From assembly GCA_948852375.1 (NCBI GenBank), contig CAQOYX010000007.1:1-34998 (forward strand): a stretch of 34,998 nt of DNA. The letters are read 5' to 3'. This document shows, piece by piece, positions 14,601-25,093 of this stretch; position 1 is the first letter of the stretch; the number at the start of each line of letters is the position of its first letter. The notes beneath the pieces are model-generated. The model did not search any database. It was not told the DNA's origin and was given only the letters and a program-made list of their open reading frames with translations. Source of the DNA: an uncultured Clostridia bacterium. GTDB taxonomy: Bacteria > Bacillota_A > Clostridia > TANB77 > CAG-508. A program made the translations under genes and the position numbers.

Positions 14601-17600
14601 TAGCAATACTATGGATTATAGCACCAAGCATATGTTATTATATAAGCAAAAAAGAAACTAAAAAAGCAAAAGTAAAAGAATTATCAAATGACGAAATAGA
14701 ATATGTATTAGAAATGGGTAAAAAAACCTGGGACTATTTTGAAACATATATGAACAAACAAAATAACTATCTACCACCAGATAACTATCAAGAAGATAGA
14801 ACTAAAAAAGCCGTTAATAGAACATCATCAACAAATATTGGATTAGGTTTAATTAGCATAATATCAGCATATGACTTAGGCTATATAGATTTACAAAAAG
14901 CAATAACAATGATACAAAACATGTTAGAAACAATACAAAAACTAGCAAAATGGAATGGACATTTATATAACTGGTATAATATTCGGAAAACTAGAACCTT
15001 TAATGCCAAGGTACATTTCAACAGTAGATAGTGGAAATTTTGTAGGATATTTATACACCTTAAAGGAATTTTTAACACAAATGGAACAAAACAACAATGT
15101 AGGAGCAGAACCTATGCCTGCAGGTAAACCAAAAAACGAAACAACAGAACAAACAGATACAAAAAATGCAACCCCTGTATCTGCAAAGCAACCAATAGAT
15201 AAAACAATAATCCAAGACCTAATAAATATAACAAACAGGCTAATAGAAAAAACAGATTTTAGCAAATTATATGATTATGAAAAAAGGCTATTTTCAATAG
15301 GATTTAACATAGAAGAAAACAAATTAACAGACTCATACTATGATTTACTTGCATCAGAGGCAAGACAAGCAAGTTTAGTTGCAATAGCAAAACATGATAT
15401 ACCATCAAAACACTGGCAGAATTTAAGTAGAACACTAACTACAATGAAAGGCTACAAAGGTCTTGTATCATGGTCAGGAACAGCATTTGAATATCTTATG
15501 CCAAATGTAAATATACCAAAATATCCAGGAAGTTTAATTTCTGAATCATGTCATTTTCTATTAATGAGCCAAAAGGAATATGCCCAAAAATTAGGAATAC
15601 CATGGGGAATATCAGAATCAGCATTTAATCTAAAAGACCTAAACTCAAACTATCAATATAAAGCATTTGGAATACCATGGCTGGGACTAAAAAGAGGACT
15701 TGCAGATGAAATGGTAGTATCAACATATGGAAGTGTCCTTGCAATAGTAGATATACCAAAAGAAGTAATACACAATTTAAAAGAATTAGAAAAACAAGGA
15801 ATGACAGGAAAATTTCGGATTTTATGAAGCAATAGACTACACACCAGCAAGGTTAAGAAGCAACCAAAAATACGAAGTAGTAAAAACATACATGGCACAT
15901 CATCAAGGTTTAATACTATTATCAATAAACAACCTAATAAACAACAATATATTACAAGAAAGATTTATAGGGAACCCTGAAATAAAAGCAGTAGATATAT
16001 TACTACAAGAAAAAATGCCAGAAGATGTAATAATAACAAAAGAGAAAAAGGAAAAAATCCAAAAATTAAAAAATATAGATTACGAAAATTATACCGAAAG
16101 AATATTTACAAAATTAAATCCAAACTTAAACAACTACAATGTTATTGCAAATGATGATTACTCTATATGTATAAATGAAAGAGGAGAAGGATTTAGTCTA
16201 TATAAAAATATTTTAGTAAATAGATATAAACAGACAAATGACAATCCACAAGGTATAATGTTTTATATAAAAAATATACGAACTAAAGAAATATGGAACA
16301 CAATAAATACAAGTTATCTAAAAAAACCAGAAAAATATGAAGTAAGTTTCATGCAAGACCAAGATAAATTCACAAGAACAGACGAAAAAATTGTAACTAC
16401 TTTAAAAATAATAACAGCACCCGAAGACCCAGTAGAAATACGAAAATTAGAAATACAAAACAATGGAAATATAGAAGAAACTTTAGAGGTATCAAGCTAT
16501 TTTGAACCAGTACTATCTACAAAAGAACAAGATTATTCACATATGAGTTTTAATAATCTATTTTTAAAATACGAATATTTAGAAAAAACTGGTACAATAT
16601 TAGTAAAAAGAAACAAAAGGGGAAATATAGAACCTATGTATATGGGAGTAAATTTATACACAGAAAACGAAACCATAGGGGATTTAGAATATGAAATAGA
16701 TGGGGAAAAATTAAATGGAAGAATAAATGAAGTTCCTAAAATGATAGAAAATTCAATGCCATTTTCTAAAAATTTAGGATTAACAGTATCACCAGTTGTA
16801 GCACTAAAAAGAACAATTAAAATAAAACCAGGTGAAAGCATAACACTAAACCTAATAATAACAGTATCAGAAGAAAAAGAAAAAATAGAAGAAAACATCC
16901 AAAAATATATAAACTCTGAAAACATAAAAAGAGCATTTGAACTATCAAAAGTAAGAGTAGAAGAAGAGGCAAGATATTTAGGAATAAAAGGAAAAGACAT
17001 TGAAAACTATCAAAAAATATTATCATATTTAATAGTACAAAACCCAATGAAAAAAGTATATTTTAAAAACAAAAAAACAAATAATAAAAAACAATATAAC
17101 ATAAGAGAAAATGAATATAATATGCAAGAAAAACAAAATTATCAAGTACACGATTTATGGAAATATGGAATATCTGGAGACCTACCAATCTTACTTGTAA
17201 AAATAAAAGATGTAAATGATGTATATGTAATAAAAGAAATACTAAAAGCCTATGAATTTTTTAAAGTAAAAAATATAGAAATTGATTTAATAATATTAAA
17301 TGAAGAGGAAAATGTATATGAAAGATATGTAAAAGAGGGAGTGGAAATAGAAATATTAAATAGGCATTTAATGTATATGTTAAACCAAAAAGGAGGAATA
17401 TTTATATTAAATGCAAATGAAATAGAAGATGTAGATTTATTTGAATTTAGAGCAAACCTAATAATAGATGCACACTCAGGCAATATGAAAACATTTATTA
17501 AAGAACTAGAAGAAGAATATTTAGAAACAATACCAAAACAAGAAAGAAAAATAAAACAATATAAAAAAGTGCCAGAATATGAAAAAAGGACAAACTTAAT

Positions 17601-20004
17601 AAATATGGAAAACCTAAAATATTACAATGAATATGGTGGCTTTTCAGAAAACGGAAAAGAATATATAATAAAAGTAACAAAAGATATAAAACCGCAAGTA
17701 CCGTGGAGCCATGTACTTGCAAATAAAGAATTTGGAACAGTAGTAACAAATAATAATTCAGGATACACATGGTATAAAAACAGCAGATTAAGTAGAATAA
17801 CAAAATGGTCTAATGAAACAATACTTGATACACCACGGAGAAATAATATATCTTCAAGATAAAGAATATGGAAAAACATGGAGTTTGTGTCCAAACATAA
17901 ACAATGATGATGAAGAATATTATATTACCTATGGATTCGGATATTCTAAATTTGCAAATATGAGAATGGGGTTATTGCAAGAACAAGAAACTTATATTCC
18001 TATAAATGACAATATAAAAGTAAATTTATTAAGACTAAAAAACACAAATAATGAAAAAAAGGATTTAAAACTTGTATATTATATAAATCCAGTACTCGGA
18101 GAAGATGAAATAAAAACAAATGGATATATAGATATAAACTATGACCAAAACTCAAATATAATCTATGCTAAAAACTTATATACCAGTGATGTAAAAGACC
18201 AAAACTGTTATATATCAAGTAGTGAAAAAATAAAATCATACACAGGAAATAGAAAAAGTTTTATTGGAAATGGAACTTTAGGAAAACCAGAAAGATTAGA
18301 AAAAGATAGTTTAGGAAATGAAAACTCTCTTCGGAAGTTCATCATGTATTGCAGTAGAAATAAATGTAGAGCTAAAAGCATTTGAGGATAAAGAATTGGT
18401 ATTTGTATTAGGAGGAGCACAAGAAAATGTAAAAGAATTAGCATATAAATATACAATAGTAGAAAATGCAAAAAAAGAATTAGAACAAACAAAAAGATAT
18501 TGGAATGATCTTTTAAGAACAACGACAATAAAAACACCACTAGAATCAATGAATATAATGTTAAATGGATGGCTTACTTACCAGACCATATGTTGTAGAT
18601 TATGGGCAAGAAGCGGATTTTACCAATCAGGTGGTGCATATGGATTTAGAGACCAGTTGCAAGACACAATGGGAATGAAATATATTAATCCAGAATTCAT
18701 GAAAGAACAAATATTAAAACATGCAAAGCATCAATTCATAGAAGGAGACGTAGAACACTGGTGGCATGAAGAAACTCTAAGAGGAATAAGAACCAGATTT
18801 TCAGATGATTTATTATGGCTTCCATATGTAACAGTAGAATACGTAAAATTTACAGAAGATACACAAATACTAGAGGAAAAAGCACCATATATAACAGGAG
18901 AAATATTAAAAGAAAATCAAGATGAAAACTATGATTTACACATAATAGGAGATTATGAAGAAACAATATATGAGCATTGTATAAGAGCAATAGATAAAGG
19001 AATAAATTTAGGCATACATGGAATACCAAAAATAGGTTCAGGAGACTGGAATGATGGATTTAGTACAGTAGGAAACAAAGGAAAAGGAGAAAGTATATGG
19101 CTAGGGTTTTTCCTATATGAAGTACTAAATAGGTTTATACCAATCTGTGAACAAAAGGGAGATTTAGAAAAAGCAAAAAAATATAAAGAAATTTCTAAAA
19201 ATTTAAAACAAGCTTTAAATACAGCTGGTTGGGATGGAAGATGGTATAGAAGAGCATATACAGATGATGGTAATATATTAGGAAGCATAGAAAATGAAGA
19301 ATGTAAAATAGATAGTATTGCACAAAGTTGGAGTATAATATCTAATGCTGGAGATAATGACAAAAAATATATAGCAATGGACAATTTAGAAAATTATTTA
19401 GTAGATAAAGAAAATGGATTAATAAAATTATTAGACCCTGCATTTGAGAAAAGCAAACTAGAACCAGGATATATAAAAGCATACTTGCCAGGAGTAAGAG
19501 AAAACCGGAGGACAATATACACATGCAGCAATATGGGCAATAATTGCTTGGGGAATACTAGGATTTGGGGACAAAGCAGTAGAATACTTTAAACTAATAA
19601 ACCCAATAGAACACACAAGAACAAAAGAAGAAGTAAACAGATATAAAGTAGAACCATATGTTATAGCAGCAGATGTATATGGAGTAGGAAATTTAGCAGG
19701 ACGAGGAGGATGGACATGGTACACAGGTTCATCAAGTTGGATGTATAAAGCAGGAATTGAATATATACTAGGACTGAAAATAGAAAATGAAATATTAAAA
19801 ATAGAACCATCAATACCAAAAGAATGGAAAGAATATAGCATAAGGTATGAATACAAAACTAGCATATATAATATAAAAGTAAAAAATCCAAATGGAAAAA
19901 ACATTGGGGTAGAGAGGTTTATTGTAAATGGGGAAGAAATAGATAAAAAAAGTGTAAAATTGATTGATAATGGGAAAATAAATGAAATAGAGGTTATAAT
20001 GTAG
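11609..20004 (+). CDS. Cyclic beta-1,2-glucan synthase-like protein (GT84 + GH94), 2794 aa, eleven +1 CGG sites
   Basis: Membrane-bound enzyme of the NdvB/Cgs family, which polymerises UDP-glucose into a beta-1,2-glucan and trims or cyclises it with a phosphorylase-like C-terminus. After skipping 11 Cs it has 2794 codons, close to the usual 2800 or so. The N-terminal region includes FIEYMSYRLKRYGKKAY and DPCGIYEKMDY. Membrane helices lie near 425-475, 839-880 and 969-1012. GT84 motifs are LDSDTN (about 645), GGVDPYANAISDIYQ (710), LSHDLLEG and WIRGDWQ. A middle region carries YGFYEAIDYTPAR-like and MAHHQGLILL motifs. The GH94 part has GAYGFRDQLQDTMGM (about 2336), EHWWHEETLRGIRTRFSDD, GSGDWNDG, NGGQYTHAAIW and GWTWYTGSSSWMY. 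The TTG start at 11609 lies 8 nt after AAGGAGG. The product could differ from cyclic beta-1,2-glucan in a Gram-positive. Conventional annotation would call this about ten fragments or a pseudogene. Confidence 0.9.
12263..12266 (+). other. In-frame CGG recoding site 5 (CGGA)
   Basis: AAT is followed by CGG. The +1 frame gives ILEN-G-QMKYPFIEYMSYRLK. FIEYxSYRLxxYGKK is conserved in this family and lies only in the new frame. Confidence 0.92.
12468..12471 (+). other. In-frame CGG recoding site 6 (CGGA)
   Basis: ATA is followed by CGG. The +1 frame gives KEI-G-RINLLEIFENINGVEE. The resulting frame is only 24 codons long before the next site, so no ORF caller would report it. Confidence 0.88.
12541..12544 (+). 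other. In-frame CGG recoding site 7 (CGGA)
   Basis: TGC is followed by CGG. The +1 frame gives KKDPC-G-IYEKMDYKTKAYYR, matching the family pattern DPxGxYxxMDxxTRxxYR, where this Gly is conserved. Confidence 0.92.
13097..13100 (+). other. In-frame CGG recoding site 8 (CGGA)
   Basis: AAC is followed by CGG. The +1 frame gives MDYIN-G-IPIEDTTMVIIPG, matching the conserved GIPxExxTMVVIP entry to the GT84 catalytic domain. The zero frame stops three codons after CGG. Confidence 0.93.
13740..13747 (+). other. Tandem recoding sites 9 and 10 (CGGT CGGA)
   Basis: TTT is followed by CGG. After a +1 shift, GGT is followed by a second in-frame CGG at 13744. Two consecutive skips give FAGF-G-G-VDPYANAISDIY, the conserved GGVDPY motif. 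The next long frame (open to 14983) fits only if both Cs are skipped, a net +2. Confidence 0.95.
14984..14987 (+). other. In-frame CGG recoding site 11 (CGGA)
   Basis: ATT is followed by CGG. The +1 frame gives YNWYNI-G-KLEPLMPRYIS, joining the NWY and LEPLxPRYxSTVDSGN family motifs. Confidence 0.92.
15816..15819 (+). other. In-frame CGG recoding site 12 (CGGA)
   Basis: TTT is followed by CGG. The +1 frame gives GKF-G-FYEAIDYTPAR, the conserved YGFYEAIDYTPxR motif. The zero frame reaches TGA two codons after CGG. Confidence 0.94.
17836..17839 (+). other. In-frame CGG recoding site 13 (CGGA)
   Basis: CCA is followed by CGG. The +1 frame gives LDTP-G-EIIYLQDKEYGKTW, matching the family DPPGExxYLRDxxxGxxW pattern. 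Confidence 0.93.
18332..18335 (+). other. In-frame CGG recoding site 14 (CGGA)
   Basis: CTT is followed by CGG. The +1 frame gives NSL-G-SSSCIAVEINVELKAF, continuing the beta-sandwich that precedes the GH94 catalytic part. Confidence 0.9.
19506..19509 (+). other. In-frame CGG recoding site 15 (CGGA)
   Basis: AAC is followed by CGG. The +1 frame gives REN-G-GQYTHAAIWAIIAW, the strongly conserved GH94 NGGQYTHAAxW motif. Confidence 0.95.
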
Positions 20005-20020
20005 AAAACTAAAAAAGGTA

Positions 20021-20061
20021 TGGCAAAATTATTATAGTGGAATACTATAATAATTTTGTCA
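20021..20061 (+). terminator. Long hairpin downstream of the glucan synthase gene
   Basis: TGGCAAAATTATTATAGT (20021-20038) pairs with ACTATAATAATTTTGTCA (20044-20061) over 18 positions with one G-T pair and a 5-nt loop. It begins 16 nt after the stop. The following run of T is weak, so it may also act as an RNA-stabilising stem. Confidence 0.65.
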
Positions 20062-20125
20062 TATTTAGAGTACAAGCTGAATATAATATAAATATAGAAT
20101 AGTATAAAAATTTTTGAACTAAAAT

Positions 20126-20154
20126 TTGACAAATTAAAATTAATCATATATAAT
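20126..20154 (+). promoter_or_regulatory. Consensus sigma-A promoter of the 3D-domain gene
   Basis: TTGACA (20126-20131) and TATAAT (20149-20154) match the consensus exactly with a 17-nt spacer. A GGAGG at 20171-20175 and the start at 20189 follow. Confidence 0.9.
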
Positions 20155-20188
20155 AGCGATATCATTTAAAGGAGGATATTAATTAAGA

Positions 20189-21191
20189 ATGATGAAAAAT
20201 GAAAAAGCATCACTATCTATAAAAAAGATAGCATGCATAACAATATTGTTTATGCTTATATTAGGCGTAAGTACAATAGCAACCAATATCCAATTAAATA
20301 ATGTAAAAATCATACTTTCAAATAATTATGAAATGAATGTATTAACAACAAAAACTAAAGTAGGAGAAGTTCTACAAGAAAACCATATAATAGTTTTACC
20401 AGAAGAAATAGTAGTTCCAAATCAAGAAGCAGACATAACAGAAAGTAAAGTTATAACAATTACAAAAGCATTAGAAAACGGAAATACTATAGTAAAACTT
20501 GCAGGGGAAAATAGTGAAGTATCACGGAGAACAATTATTAGGGCAGTATTCACCAGTAATAGAAAAGATTATTACTGAACAAGTAGAAATACCATATGAA
20601 ACAATTACAAAAGAAGATACTGCTGTAGAAGAAAGTGTACAAAACAAAGTAATTACTGAAGGTAAGAACGGATTAAAAGAAATTACTTATAAAATAAAAT
20701 TTAAAAATAATGTTGAAATAGAAAGAACATTATTATCAGAAAAAATAATAAAAGAACCAGTAAATAAAGTAGTTCAAGTAAACCCAAAATTAACAACATC
20801 AAGATCAAGTAAAGAAAGAAAACATATACAAAATCCAGCTGAAACTTCAAATAGTAGTATAGCAAAACAAGTAGAAGATAAGGAAATGGTAGTAAAAACA
20901 TTTAATATATCAGCATATTGCTCATGTTATAAATGTTGTGGAAAAACAACAGGAACAACATCATCAGGAGCTCAAGCATCATCATGGTATACACTTGCAG
21001 CTGGAAAAGGATATCCAATAGGAACAATAATATATATACCATATTTTAAAGACAAACCAAATGGAGGTTGGTTTGTAGTACAAGATAGAGGTGGCTCAAT
21101 TTCAAATAGCAAATTAGATGTTTATATGAGTACACATTCACAAGCAATACAATTTGGTAGAAAAAATTTAGAATGTTATGTATATATGTAG
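20189..21191 (+). CDS. YabE-like DUF348/G5/3D-domain cell-wall protein, 333 aa, one +1 CGG site
   Basis: Exported wall-remodelling protein of the YabE/resuscitation-factor-like type, probably acting on peptidoglycan outside the membrane. A basic N-terminus and hydrophobic helix (about 12-35) anchor or export it. A DUF348-like segment follows (MNVLTTKTKVGEVLQENHI). A G5-like domain spans about 120-205 (EKIITEQVEIPYETI to RTLLSEKIIKEPVNKVVQVN). A low-complexity S/K linker precedes a C-terminal 3D domain (about 233-333: ISAYCSCYKCCGKTTGTTSSG, YPIGTIIYIP, VVQDRGGSISNSKLDVYMS). The first of the three usual Asp residues seems to be replaced (LAAGKGYPIGT where AVDP is typical), so activity is uncertain. 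Skipping the C at 20525 gives 333 codons. GGAGG to ATG spacing is 13 nt, rather long, and ATG 20192 is equally possible. Confidence 0.85.
20525..20528 (+). other. In-frame CGG recoding site 16 (CGGA)
   Basis: TCA is followed by CGG. The +1 frame gives NSEVS-G-EQLLGQYSPVIEK, joining the DUF348-like N-terminus to the G5 and 3D domains. Confidence 0.9.
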
Positions 21192-21192
21192 T

Positions 21193-21233
21193 AAAAATTA
21201 ACGAGTTGTATTTTATACAACTCGTTAATTTTT
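21193..21233. terminator. Bidirectional terminator between convergent genes
   Basis: A perfect 19-bp inverted repeat (21193-21211 with 21215-21233), with loop TTT, an A-run on one side and a T-run on the other. It fills the gap between the 3D-domain gene (+) and the HExxH gene (-) and serves both. Confidence 0.92.
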
Positions 21234-22325
21234 CTATTCTATGACATTCTCATAATTTTCACTATGAGAAAATAATTTTTTTAATTTATTAATAAGAACA
21301 AAAAAGATATTATGCTTTACTACAGTTAAAGAAGTTTCATCACTATTTTCAAAAGCATGGCATTTTTTCTCTAAATCAGCCATTTTCTTAATATAATATT
21401 CATTAAAAAATGTATAATCAGAAGTTGAACCTACTAAATTTTTATAATTATATAATTTTCTTCTATAGTTATCAACTTGTTCTAAATTTACAATAGATTT
21501 AAAATTATTATCAAAATAGCTAGTCAAGATTAAATTTTGCGTTTTAATAAATAATTGATTAATTTTAACACGTAAAGTAGCAATTTCTGCTTCTATTTTA
21601 TTAATAGTTTTAATAGGTATATCACTATTTCCAAGTCTCGTAGCTTCATCACTTAAAGTATCTTCTAATTCCATAAGTTTATCTAAATTACATTGTACTT
21701 TATAAAAAGTTTTTTCAGAAGTCAAAGAAATAAATTTTCTTTTAAAGCTATCATTACTATATAAAGTACTATTAAATAAAGCATAATCTCCTGTAATATA
21801 AGCCATTTGGCTAAGTAAATTACATTCTAAAGCATAATAATATGGACTATTTGTAGGAAGAGTAATATCATAATATTTAACAGTATCCATTTTCTCATTT
21901 AATGCTTTTGAACTCATAAGTTGAACAGCAGCTTCATTTAATGCCATTCCAGGAAACTTTGGATTTGTAAAATCACATAATCCTAAATGAATAAGATTAT
22001 TTTTAGTATCACGTAATTCTTGCAAATAATGAATACATTCGTGTGTTGCATAAGAATCAATATTTGCAAAATCTATATTATCACTAAAATAAATTGAAGA
22101 ATTTTTATAATAATATTTAGCTTGTGCCATAGTATGTGGCATTTTTGCAACATACATATTAAGCTTAGAAAGCTTAATAAATAAATCATTACAATTTAAA
22201 TTTTGTTCAGGGAATGCTATTGCAAGTTTAGTTGCAACGTTTTTTGCAATAGTAATAACACTTAGAGTATCTAATGGTTTAATTACTTCAATTCCCTCTT
22301 TTTTTAATTCTGTTTCTATACTCAT
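21234..22325 (-). CDS. HExxH-motif protein of unknown function, possible zinc metalloprotease, 363 aa
   Basis: I do not recognise the family. Residues 94-101 read THECIHYL, a HExxH zinc-binding motif (H95, E96, H99). ALNEAAVQLMSS follows with Glu131, which could be the third ligand as in gluzincins. There is no signal peptide or membrane helix, so it is probably cytoplasmic. The C-terminal half is helical with a likely coiled coil (about 225-270). The start ATG at 22325 is chosen because AAGGAG lies just upstream on this strand at 22339-22344; an upstream extension to 22373 lacks such a site. It has no in-frame CGG. It is convergent with the 3D-domain gene and shares its terminator. The peptidase assignment rests only on the motif. 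Confidence 0.7.
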   Translation of the reverse strand: MSIETELKKEGIEVIKPLDTLSVITIAKNVATKLAIAFPEQNLNCNDLFIKLSKLNMYVAKMPHTMAQAKYYYKNSSIYFSDNIDFANIDSYATHECIHYLQELRDTKNNLIHLGLCDFTNPKFPGMALNEAAVQLMSSKALNEKMDTVKYYDITLPTNSPYYYALECNLLSQMAYITGDYALFNSTLYSNDSFKRKFISLTSEKTFYKVQCNLDKLMELEDTLSDEATRLGNSDIPIKTINKIEAEIATLRVKINQLFIKTQNLILTSYFDNNFKSIVNLEQVDNYRRKLYNYKNLVGSTSDYTFFNEYYIKKMADLEKKCHAFENSDETSLTVVKHNIFFVLINKLKKLFSHSENYENVIE

Positions 22326-22642
22326 ATCCAAATACTTTCTCCTTAGTAAATTAACATTAACATTATACAACAAAAAAAACCAAAATGTGTTTCTAATGTA
22401 TTAAAGTTTCATTACGTTTAGATTACAATGTAAAATGTATAACTAACACAATACCTACTACTAGGTTGTAAAGTTTGTAGTATAAGTTTTGAGTCAGGAT
22501 TGAAAACAGAGTATTTTTTAAAAAGATGGCGTATCCAAGTAATTTTATGAATTTTAACAAATATATAAAAAGATAGAAAAAGACAAAAGTTTTCTGATTA
22601 CATAGAATATATGGTTTACAAAAGTAGCGTAAAATGAACAAA
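22326..22642. other. Intergenic region, no gene seen
   Basis: AT-rich sequence between the HExxH gene and the leuS terminator. A TATAAT reading on the minus strand (22367-22362) is a plausible -10 box for the HExxH gene, but I see no good -35. A 77-codon minus-strand frame at 22423-22656 is hydrophobic, lacks a convincing ribosome site and overlaps the terminator, so I do not call it. Confidence 0.5.
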
Positions 22643-22669
22643 GGTCGAAAACACAAAGTTTTCGACCTA
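22643..22669 (-). terminator. Terminator of leuS
   Basis: An 11-bp perfect stem (22643-22653 with 22659-22669), loop ACAAA, lies about 30 nt past the leuS stop on the minus strand and is followed there by TTTG. Confidence 0.75.
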
Positions 22670-22700
22670 ATTTAGTACAGCTTATTTATATGAAAAAAGT

Positions 22701-25093
22701 TTATTTTACAACAATATTATAAATTTTATTTTTTACGTAGATTTCTTTTACAATTTCTTTACCATCAATGTAAGAACGTACTTGTTCTTTTGCGATTTTT
22801 TCTACTTCCTCTTTAGGTAAATTCATAGAAATATCAATACTTGCTCTTAGTTTTCCATTTACTTGAATTGGAAGATTAAATGTATCTTCTTTTACTTTTT
22901 CCTCATCATAACTTGGCCATGTAGAATAAGCAATAGATTCAGTACTTCCAAGTAATTGCCACAACTCCTCTGTAATATGAGGTGCTACTGGATTTAGTAA
23001 TTGTAGGAAACCCTTAGCATATTCTTTTGGAACATAGTCTTGTTTATAACATTCATTAACAAAAATCATCATTTGGCTAATAGCAGTATTAAAGTCCATA
23101 TTTTCATAATCTTTTGTAACCTTTTTTACAGTATAATTATAAACTTTATCTAAGTTTTTATTTTCTTTTTCTTGTATTTTGTCAGACTCTGCAAACAACC
23201 TATAAACACGGTCAATGAATTTTTTAGAGCCTTCAATTCCATTTGGATCCCATGGTTTTGCAGCATCAATTGGTCCCATAAACATTTCATATAATCTTAA
23301 ACTATCTGCACCATAATTTTTAACCATATCATCAGGATTAACAACATTTCCTTTAGACTTACTCATCTTTTCTCCATTAGAACCTAAAATCATACCTTGA
23401 TGGCGAAGTTTTTTAAATGGTTCTGAATGGCTAACAAGTCCTTTATTATATAAATATTGGTTCCAAAAACGAGAATACAATAAATGACCTACTGCGTGTT
23501 CTGGTCCACCCATATATAAATCCACTGGCAACCAATGTTTTATTAATTCAAGAGATGCAAATTCATTATCATTTTGAGGGTCTATATAACGTAAGAAGTA
23601 CCAACTAGAACCAGCAGAACCAGGCATAGTAGAAGTCTCTCTTTTTCCAATTTTTCCATTTACATTAACGTTTACCCAATCACTTGCTTTATCAAGAGGA
23701 GATTGACCTGTTTTTGAAGGGCTATAATCTTCAAGTTCTGGTAATACTAAAGGAAGTTCATTTGTTTCTAATACTTTCATGTCATCTTCAAAATGGATAA
23801 TTGGAATAGGCTCTCCCCAATAACGTTGTCTTGCAAAAATCCATTCACGTAGTTTATAATTTACCTTTTTTGTACCAATATGTTTTTCTTCAAGCCATGA
23901 GGTAATTTTTGAAATAGCATCTTCTTTATTTAGACCATTTAAAAAATCAGAATTAATATGTATGCCATCTTCTATAAATGCTTCTTTTGTAATATCGCCA
24001 CCCTCAAGTACTGGGATAATATTTATACCAAATTTTGTAGCAAATTCATAATCTCTTTGGTCATGTGCAGGAACAGCCATTATAGCACCTGTTCCATAAG
24101 TGCTAAGAACATAATCAGAAATCCAAATAGGAATTTCTTTATTGTTTACAGGGTTTATTGCAAAACTTCCAGTAAACACACCCGTTTTTTCTTTATTTAA
24201 TTCTGTTCTTTCAAGTTCTGATTTAGAAGAGGCAAGTTTAACATATTCTTCTATTTTTTCTTTTTGTTCAGATGTTGTAATTTTGCAGACTAATTCATGT
24301 TCAGGAGAAAGTACACAATATGTAGCACCAAATAATGTATCAGGTCTTGTTGTAAATACTGTAAAAGTAAAATTTTCACTTCCTTTTACAGTAAAATTTA
24401 CTTCTGCTCCAATACTTTTTCCAATCCAATTTCTTTGAATTTCTTTTGTAGATTCAGGCCAATCAAGTTCATCTAAACCAGCAAGTAAGCTTTCAGCATA
24501 TTCTGGAATATCTAATACCCATTGTTTCATATTTTTACGAATAACAGGGTAGCCACCACGTTCGCTTTTGCCATTAATAACTTCATCATTTGCAAGAACT
24601 GTACCTAATTCTTCACACCAATTAACAGGCATTTCTATTAGTTTTGCAAGCCCATCTTCATATAGTTTCTTAAAAATCCATTGAGTCCATTTATAATAAT
24701 TTGGGTCAGCAGTAGAAACTTCTCTATCCCAGTCAAAAGAAAAGCCAAGCATTTTTAGCTGTCTTTTAAAAGTTTCTATGTTAGCAGTAGTAAATCCGAG
24801 ATGGATGTTTACCAGTTTTTATTGCATATTGTTCAGCAGGAAGTCCGAAAAGCATCCCAACCCATAGGATGTAAAACATTAAAACCCTGCATTCTCTTCA
24901 TTCTTGAAATAATATCTGTTGCAGTGTATCCTTCTGGATGTCCAACATGTAAGCCCTGCCCTGATGGATAAGGGAACATATCAAGAGCATAAAACTTAGG
25001 TTTTGAAAAATCCCATATATCTGTTTTGAACGTTTTATGTTCATCCCAATACTTCTGCCATTTTTCTTCTACTTCTTTAAAATTGTATGACAT
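22701..25093 (-). CDS. leuS: Leucine--tRNA ligase, 796 aa, two +1 CGG sites
   Basis: Charges tRNA-Leu with leucine in the cytoplasm, an essential step of translation. The class I signature [17 protein letters not shown] has HVGH at residues 49-52. The CP1 editing domain follows ([31 protein letters not shown]), then [11 protein letters not shown] and [16 protein letters not shown] (KMSKS loop), then the anticodon-binding region. Length 796 is normal for the family. Frames break at in-frame CGG at 24847 and 24798 (minus strand). Skipping each C restores [20 protein letters not shown] and [23 protein letters not shown] 25093 is chosen over an upstream TTG because AGGGA lies 9 nt before it and the family starts there. 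I see no T-box leader. Because the gene is essential, it cannot simply be a pseudogene unless another copy exists. Confidence 0.97.
24795..24798 (-). other. In-frame CGG recoding site 18 in leuS (CGGA)
   Basis: Sixteen codons after site 17, TCT is followed by CGG in the new frame. The next +1 shift gives [19 protein letters not shown], joining the rest of LeuRS. The intermediate frame would stop four codons after CGG. Confidence 0.95.
24845..24848 (-). other. In-frame CGG recoding site 17 in leuS
   Basis: On the minus strand TTT is followed by CGG (24847-24845), fourth base A at 24844. The +1 frame gives [17 protein letters not shown]. This Gly of WDAFGLPAE is near-invariant in LeuRS. The zero frame reaches TGA after three more codons. 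Confidence 0.96.

Noticed and set aside
671..19524. Long minus-strand open frames opposite the surface-protein and glucan synthase genes
   Set aside because: They are Leu/Phe-rich translations of the complement of A-rich coding sequence, lack ribosome sites and have no recognisable domains.
11609..20004. Calling the glucan synthase region a pseudogene with ten or more fragments
   Set aside because: All family motifs and total length are preserved, there are no lesions other than in-frame CGG, and the same pattern occurs in the essential leuS.
22423..22656. Minus-strand 77-codon hydrophobic frame
   Set aside because: No ribosome binding site, low-complexity composition, and it overlaps the leuS terminator.
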